From: Arbacia lixula
Lineage: Eukaryota > Echinodermata > Echinoidea > Arbacioida > Arbaciidae
NCBI GenBank assembly: GCA_963669155.1
Contig: OZ022594.1
Coordinates: 18,355,536 to 18,419,535 of the forward strand
DNA: 64,000 nt
Reading direction: 5' to 3'
In this document: positions 58,157 through 64,000 of the stretch, piece by piece
Numbering within the stretch: the stretch's first letter is position 1
How the letters are laid out: the number at the start of each line of letters is the position of its first letter
The notes under the pieces: generated by a model
Told to the model about the DNA's origin: nothing
Database searches by the model: none
The model's input: the letters and a program-made list of their open reading frames with translations, nothing else
Made by a program: the position numbers and the translations under genes

Positions 58157-58262
58157 ATGACTGTGATGGAGGTTAGGTGATATGACCAGCTGGTATTGAA
58201 TGAGTTAAGCTGCCACCTCTGAAGCATTGTGCCTGCCTAGCTCTCTGGAAATAAACCATGTT
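58157..58262 (-). pseudogene. Partial duplicate of the HMGCL last exon
   Basis: Reads on the minus strand 'tttatttccagagagctaggcaggc.caatgcttc', matching the real last exon 156 bp away, and continues into 3' sequence ('cttaac.cat.c.ataccagctggtc') found after the real stop. Codons before this stretch are missing and the frame is not continued. Confidence 0.7.
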
Positions 58263-58345
58263 ATCCATTGGGTACAGTTGGAGGGAGATGCCTGTGATGA
58301 AGCTATGGTGGTATGACCAGCTGGTATCGGATGGGTTAAGTTCCG

Positions 58346-61300
58346 TCATAGTTTGCTCATTGCGTGGCCCACCTTGGAAGCATTGGGCCTGCCTAGCTCT
58401 CTGGAAATAAAGTGGCCCACAGCTACAATCTTCTCCAGGTTTACTCCCTGTGCACAGGAAGAAAATAATAAAATAAGCTTGTGATCATGATTGAAGTTAT
58501 ACTGCCCTCATTGGCCATAATATGAATATTCTCGTCTTGCTAAATGGGATGGCACCATCAGGATAACTTGCCACTATGTTGGTCTACCCCTATTTCACTC
58601 CCTGTATAGTCAAAGAAAGAATCATAATAAGCATGTGATCATGATTGAAGTTATACTGCCCTCATTGGCCAAAATATGAATATTCTTGTCTTCCAGAATG
58701 AGATGGCTTAGAATGAAGTGCCAAATTGTGTTAATTCATAATTACAAACAATGAATCCTGACCATTAACATTTAATGGGCAACTTGATTGGTCTGCAATG
58801 ATACTAACCTTTTCATCAAATCTTCACTTAGATGTTCCTTTAATGTTTCTCCTTTAATTGAAACCAACCTAATTTCAGGTTGACTTATCCCTTCAATCGT
58901 GAAATGATACACAAGTGGCACAATACAGATTTAAGACTCCAAAACACATGCAAACAAATCATTATGTTAAGTCTAATCTAACATTTAATTTAATCTTTTA
59001 ACAAATCAAGACTTTAAACTCTGTTCATATTCAATTATGATCCCTTTACTGAGAGCAGAGCTACCAACATTGAAATTCAACCATCAGGAAGATTTGGGGA
59101 TATTTCATCAGAAACCAGGGAGATGTCTATGTAATGCACACAACCTAATGAAGATAATCTATCAATAATCAGGGAGATTGGGTAATGTGATGACATCCAA
59201 TGCAGTAATAGTGGTCTATTTTCAGGGAGTCTCCTGTGAAATCAGGGAGACTTGGCAGCTGTGTGAGAGGGTTAAGGAGGTGAGCGTGCTTCTTACCGTC
59301 TCAATGCCGAGTCCTTTGAGCATGTAGACGACATCTTCGGTAGCCACGTTCCCCGAGGCTCCCTGGGCGTAGGGGCATCCCCCCAGACCAGAGACTGAGG
59401 AATCCACCACGGTCACACCCATCTAGAATGAGAGGGAGGGGGAGGGGGGGGGGGGGTGAAAAATGGGGTAAGAGGGAGGAGGGATAGTCCCATTACATAA
59501 ATGTCATATTGAAATCAATCCCAAGATACTAGGTCAAACTAGTAGAAATCAATACAGTCTCATTACATAAAAATTATAGTGATACTTGCTTTTTTTATAG
59601 CACATAACACATAGCTAGATAGCATGTCCCTATGCGCTGAAATAAGGTTAGAAAATTATAGTAAGACTAAAGTAACCTAGAAGCAAGGATCGTGTGTACA
59701 TGGGTGTATAGATTTATTTGAGTACACAATTTTTGAGAGAGACTTTAAACTTATCCACCTAAATGTCTTATATGGAAATCAACTACAGGTTGAAATTCCA
59801 GAAGAGGCCATTAACACTTGCTACTGGTTTGAAAAAAAAATATACTAAGTCAAATGAGTAGAAACTAGTAGAAACCAGTCAAGCCTAATGGGATTGCGAC
59901 CAGCAGAAACCAATACAGACAAGTCTTGTCTAATGGCTTCGAATGGTACTGTTTCTTCTGGATTCTATTGATATTGTTTTCTCTTGATTTTTACTGGTTT
60001 CTACTGGATTCTACTGGGAATTGTTTCACTTTCCATATTCAAACCAGTAGAGAAATTCCAGTAGATACCAGTAGAAGCTAGTAAAGAATTTCTTTTATAA
60101 ACTAGTATAAACCAGTAGAAATCTCTAATGGTTTTCTCTACTGGGTTCAACTGGGATTTTGACCTGGGATAATACTATAAACTCCATAAATTCAACTGCA
60201 TAGCGTAGACTGGCATATCTTCACTCTCCTGTGCAGACACTTAAGTATTGCCATAATCAGTACCAGCAAAACGTCATCATCCAATTCCTGGAAAATTTAA
60301 TATAGAGTACCGAAGTGGTGTTGTCATATGAGCATGTTGTCAAGACAATTGGCTCTAAACAAACTCACTAGAGTGAGAGGTTTAGTGGTCCGATATTGTC
60401 TATCGGGTTAGTGTTGGGCATTCCCAATTACAGTCCTCATTGTGATCACCGCTGCTTGCTCTACCCACATTGTTTAGAACCAGTTGTCTTGACAATAATG
60501 CTCAAATGACGTCACACTTTGGTACTCTATTTGGCTCTGACACACAACTTAACTGAAATAGACCTGTCATACATTAACAATGCACAAAGATTGATGATAT
60601 TTGTTCAAATGTATCATGAGTTATCATGTAAACAGCAATTTCAAAAATTTGACCTTAGCATGTGACTTTTGACATTGACCTATGACCTTTAACCTATCTT
60701 ACCTAATACATAATTGATTAATTATTCTGTGATTATCATTGTAGCAAGATTGGTTGTGTTCATAACATCAAACATGACGTTTGGCCTATCAGACCTCAAA
60801 AAAAGTTGATTGTCCTGTCATATATCATTTATGTTCCCAGTTTGGTAAAGGTTGATCACATATTTATCCAGTTTCCACGTGACCCAGGTAATAAAATTAC
60901 CTGCAGAGCAGCCAGGATGTTTGCTAGGGCTTGACCGTAGGTGTCATGGCAATGGACGGCTACACAGTCAGTGGGAATGACCGCTAGAACTGACTTCAGA
61001 AGGGTTTGCATCTCACCGGGGGTGCCCACACCTATTGTGTCGCCAAGGGAGATCTCATAGCACCCCATACTGTACATCTTCTCCGCAACCTGTGGTAATC
61101 ATAACAATATTGGTTAATAACAATATCAAAGGGAAAATCCACCCTGAAGTTACATTGATTTTGGTAAAAGCAGAAACATGAAGGAGACATATTAGTGAAG
61201 GATGAACAAAAATGTACTTTCCTGTATCATTAAAATCAATTGGAAGTCTGGATATAAATAATCTAAGCACTTATTCTCTTTTCCTTTCCATCTCTAATTA

Positions 61301-62506
61301 CAGAAAAGAGGAATGGTACTTAGTCTATATGTCAAGACTCAGTTGGGATTGATGTGCATTATTTGTTTGATAAGACAGGTCTGAATATAAAGATTATTAC
61401 ACCGGTACTTTGAATATTTTGGTGCATCTCCCATATTACAAGAGTTTACACATACAAAGAAATCAAATGGCTGCTTTCACGGACGTCTAATTTAAACACC
61501 AACAGAAGAAGAAGTTTTTATGATGCGACACTCCAACACGGTGCAACCCTTAGGCCTAGAAGTCCTAAATTTTGATGTGAACACATTTACAGTTATGTAG
61601 ACACGACATTGTCATCATAACATTTTGAAGTCCTTCCACTGATTAAATCTCGTCCGAGAAAAAAATGGAAAATTTTGAGGATCATCTGTCGAGGCAGCCA
61701 TTTTTCTGTTCCTGTGTGAAAAACAACACGCTCAAAGATCAAGCGCATGCATGCAGCTAGCTTGCGCACCCACGTGCATACACCGTGCGCCAGACCAATC
61801 GGCCCAGAATAACCTTGTAGCTTGCATAGAGTTTGTACACAAAAGGGAAATGCTGCACGAAAATTGCACAGTGCTGCACATTTTATGCACAGCTGGAATA
61901 ATTAGTAAACTAAATGCGTAATTACGTGACTTGCATATGAGATTCCTATTGGTTACATTCTAGTACACTACAAACTCAGGTAGATGAAAGGATTAAAAAG
62001 GAATCAACTGATGAATGCATACATTAAACCAGTTTATTCTGTTTTCTTACTTTAGCAACAGCTTCAGGTTGTATACTGCCCTCATAAGGGCATCCCAGGA
62101 CACAGGAGATGTACCCTCGGACTTTGACGTTTGCTTCCCTCGCAGCATCCACTACAGCCCTGAATCTCTCCAAACTCTCCTCAATTGAGCAGTTGATGTT
62201 CTTTCTGGAAAGAATAAGAATATAAAGAATAAATCATGATGATGATAATCAAAGATTAGAACACACCCCTTAATGGAATGTAAAAAGGTGATAACGTGAT
62301 GATGATGAAGATGATGACTGTGATGATGGTAAGGAATGATGATGATGATAAAACAATTGTTAATGATGATGATGGTGGTGGTAGTGATGTTGATGATGAT
62401 GATGAAGACGATGATAATAAGATGTTGATGGAAGATGATGATGAAGATGATGGTGATGATGATGATGATGGACATGATAATGATGGACATGATGATTGTG
62501 ACAATT

Positions 62507-62538
<32 letters not shown>

Positions 62539-63114
62539 AATGATAATGATAATGGTGATGGTTATGATGATGATACTACCATCGTTATTAATGACAATGA
62601 TTGTGGTTGCAGAGATGGTGACCACGGTAATTTCTGATGCTTGATGATGAAGATGATAGTGATGGTGATGATGGTGATGAGGGTGATGATGATGATGATG
62701 ATGATAAAGATAGTGATGGTGATGAGGATGATAGTGATGATGATGATGTTGATGATGGTGATGATGATGAAGATGATGACTGTGATGAGGATAGTAATGA
62801 TGATGATGCTAACACCATTATCGATGATGGTTATGCTGATGCCTGCTGTAGAAAATGATAGTGATGATGATGATGATAATGACAACAAATTACACAGAAG
62901 AAAAAAATGAAATGGAGGGATAATGTTGATGTAAGGAGCAACTCCAAAGGATTTCTCACTTGCTGAAAGATTCTGATGCTGCCCCAAAGATGGCAACCTC
63001 TTTAGCCCCGGCCTGGACGGCAGCCTTGAAACCCTGGAGGTTGGGGGTCAGCACGGGGTAGCTCACCCCCTCTCGTCTGGCTATGCCCTCCATCACGTCC
63101 TTGTGGTCACCCAT
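58346..63114 (-). CDS. HMGCL: 3-hydroxy-3-methylglutaryl-CoA lyase, last five exons
   Basis: Minus-strand exons, 5' to 3': 63114-62960, 62204-62051, 61089-60901, 59422-59297, 58447-58346 (stop TGA 58348-58346). 726 bp in one frame, all GT..AG. The enzyme cleaves HMG-CoA to acetyl-CoA and acetoacetate in leucine breakdown and ketogenesis. Exon words match the human enzyme: M-G-D-H-K-D-V and [42 protein letters not shown] (metal-binding His pair); [14 protein letters not shown] (catalytic Cys and Asn). The first visible codon aligns with about the human exon 5 start, so transit peptide and the metal-binding Asp are outside the window. The C-terminus is Ser-Lys-Leu, a canonical peroxisomal signal; human has Cys-Lys-Leu. 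Confidence 0.95.
58448..58715. repeat. Tandem duplication in the last HMGCL intron
   Basis: 'gtgatcatgattgaagttatactgccctcattggcc.aaatatgaatattc' occurs at 58481 and 58635 (154 bp apart), preceded in both by 't.ttactccctg', i.e. the acceptor region of the last exon is part of the duplicated unit. Confidence 0.7.
58795..58893. mobile_element. Family B MITE, right arm only
   Basis: 'cttttcatcaaatcttcactta.atgttcctttaatg...ccaacctaatttcaggttgacttatccctt' matches family B right arms; the left part is absent. Confidence 0.6.
59840..60170. repeat. Cluster of ACTGG/CCAGT words
   Basis: About twenty short words of the type 'tactggtttctactgg' and 'ccagtagaaacc' occur in both orientations in 330 bp of the HMGCL intron, forming an imperfect inverted repeat centred near 60030. 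Confidence 0.55.
60304..60530. mobile_element. MITE family E (copy 2)
   Basis: Ends 'agagtaccgaagtggtg' and inverted 'cacactttggtactct'; interior 'ggtccgatattgt', 'cccaattacagtcct' and 'gcttgctctac' shared with 28619-28840. Confidence 0.75.
61124..61200. mobile_element. Family B MITE, left arm only
   Basis: 'aaagggaaaatccaccctgaagttacattgattttggt' followed by 'aacatgaaggagacatattagtgaagg'. No right arm. Confidence 0.55.
61405..61705. repeat. Dispersed repeat family H (copy 2)
   Basis: Collinear with 39902-40225, including 'gatgcgacactcc' and 'aggcagccattttt'. Confidence 0.75.
62290..62880. repeat. (GAT)n microsatellite tract
   Basis: About 590 bp of imperfect GAT repeats in the HMGCL intron between the first two visible exons. 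Long Ile/Ser or Asp/Met frames here are artefacts. Confidence 0.95.
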
Positions 63115-63900
63115 CTACCCGATAAGAAAAAAAAAAAAGTTGTTGATTTAAGTTATTATTGACATGTGTACTTGTATACAGAATGAAATTTATCACCCTG
63201 CCCCTGATAAATCACATGCAACAGACAATAATTTCATAGAAATTACAATTTTTCCTTCTTATTGCAAAACAGCATACCATGCTTACCTGAGATATAATGT
63301 GAAGGATACTGGATATATGTCAAGTATTTGCAATTTGTATTTTCTGGTAATGACTACATAACAATAAGTGTCTCAGCATTCAATTAGCATTTCATCTAAA
63401 TATTTGTTAATGCTTTATATCTAGATTCTTTACAATGAACATCCAATACAAATAAAAGTATTTGGTGATTCAATAACTTTAATTATGTGGTCACCCATCT
63501 ACAGAATAACAAACAACAGAAAAAAAATAATTGTAACATCAAGTAAAAGTTATTATTGACATACTTTAGATTCATTACCTTGTCCTTAATAAATTGAAGA
63601 AATGCAATATCTAGAGAAAAGTTCACAGAAAAAGGAATTATCTTATCTTATTACTCACTGATTCTCTTTTTACCCCAACACATCCAGGTCACAAAAATAA
63701 CATAACATATGCTACTTATCTAAGATACACTTCAATGGTAGACTGGATGTTAATTGTTTATTTTGGTAATGACTGCATAATGAATTATTTATGATATATT
63801 TGTTGATATGTATGTAATATCTTGATTCTTTACAATGACAATCCAACAGAAAAAAATACACTAAATCACAAAGAAATATAATAACAATACTAGAAATACT
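63103..63900. repeat. Tandem duplication covering the HMGCL acceptor
   Basis: 'gtggtcacccatctac' (exon start plus acceptor in complement) occurs at 63103 and 63487; 'gattctttacaatga' recurs at 63424 and 63824; 'ggtaatgactacataa' and 'ggtaatgactgcataa' also pair. A unit of roughly 385-400 bp was duplicated. The distal copy is intron. Confidence 0.65.
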
Positions 63901-64000
63901 ACTGGTAATTATAATGAATTAGAAACAATGAAACTAATGATAGTTCATTTGATACATAAGATTACACTTATTTCTCAACTCTTACATTGTTATTAATTAG

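Noticed and set aside
62152..62625. Ile-rich 157-codon minus-strand frame
   Set aside because: (GAT)n microsatellite in an HMGCL intron; only its first part (62152-62204) overlaps a true exon.

Overview
This window is animal nuclear DNA, most likely from a marine invertebrate deuterostome. A sea urchin or other echinoderm is my best guess, not proven. The grounds are small phase-conserved exons with GT..AG introns of 0.3-5 kb, very many microsatellites, many short palindromic DNA transposons with TTAA or TA target duplications, a Mag/SURL-like Gypsy element, a Penelope-like element, and a 'cctccgcc...ggaggcat' repeat with tandem CCGT that I associate with echinoderm genomes.

Layout. 1-3127: 5' part of a Gypsy-type LTR retrotransposon on the minus strand (LTR 2958-3127, primer-binding region, about 2 kb leader, gag running off the left edge). 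About 3196-4880: a decayed non-LTR reverse transcriptase on the plus strand. 4.9-6.9 kb: AT-rich DNA with a diverged tandem repeat. 6947-27275 (+): the 3' part of a receptor tyrosine kinase gene with seven CCP/sushi exons (six of them near-identical tandem copies), one exon for stalk, membrane segment and kinase start, and eight further exons completing the kinase and a short tail. Signal peptide and any more distal ectodomain exons were not found. 27.3-34.9 kb: convergent intergenic DNA made of repeats. 34969-53529 (-): a complete 13-exon phosphatidylserine synthase 1 gene (PTDSS1) whose joined reading frame is 1368 bp (455 aa). 53.6-58.3 kb: intergenic MITEs. 58346-63114 (-): the last five exons (241 codons plus stop) of 3-hydroxy-3-methylglutaryl-CoA lyase (HMGCL), with the 5' exons beyond the right edge.

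The three genes are not an operon. PTDSS1 makes phosphatidylserine in the ER, HMGCL splits HMG-CoA in mitochondria and (judging from its SKL end) peroxisomes, and the kinase is a surface receptor of unknown ligand. PTDSS1 and HMGCL lie on the same strand; the kinase converges on PTDSS1.

The most unusual parts are the homogeneous, phase-symmetric CCP exon array of the receptor kinase; a 3.0 kb foldback element in PTDSS1 intron 2; a 1.37 kb TTAA foldback element with an internal inverted 22-bp array and a related unoccupied sequence 5 kb away; and a 66-bp PTDSS1 exon squeezed between two MITEs. All exon boundaries were read by eye from splice consensus, phase continuity and remembered family conservation; no alignment or database search was run.
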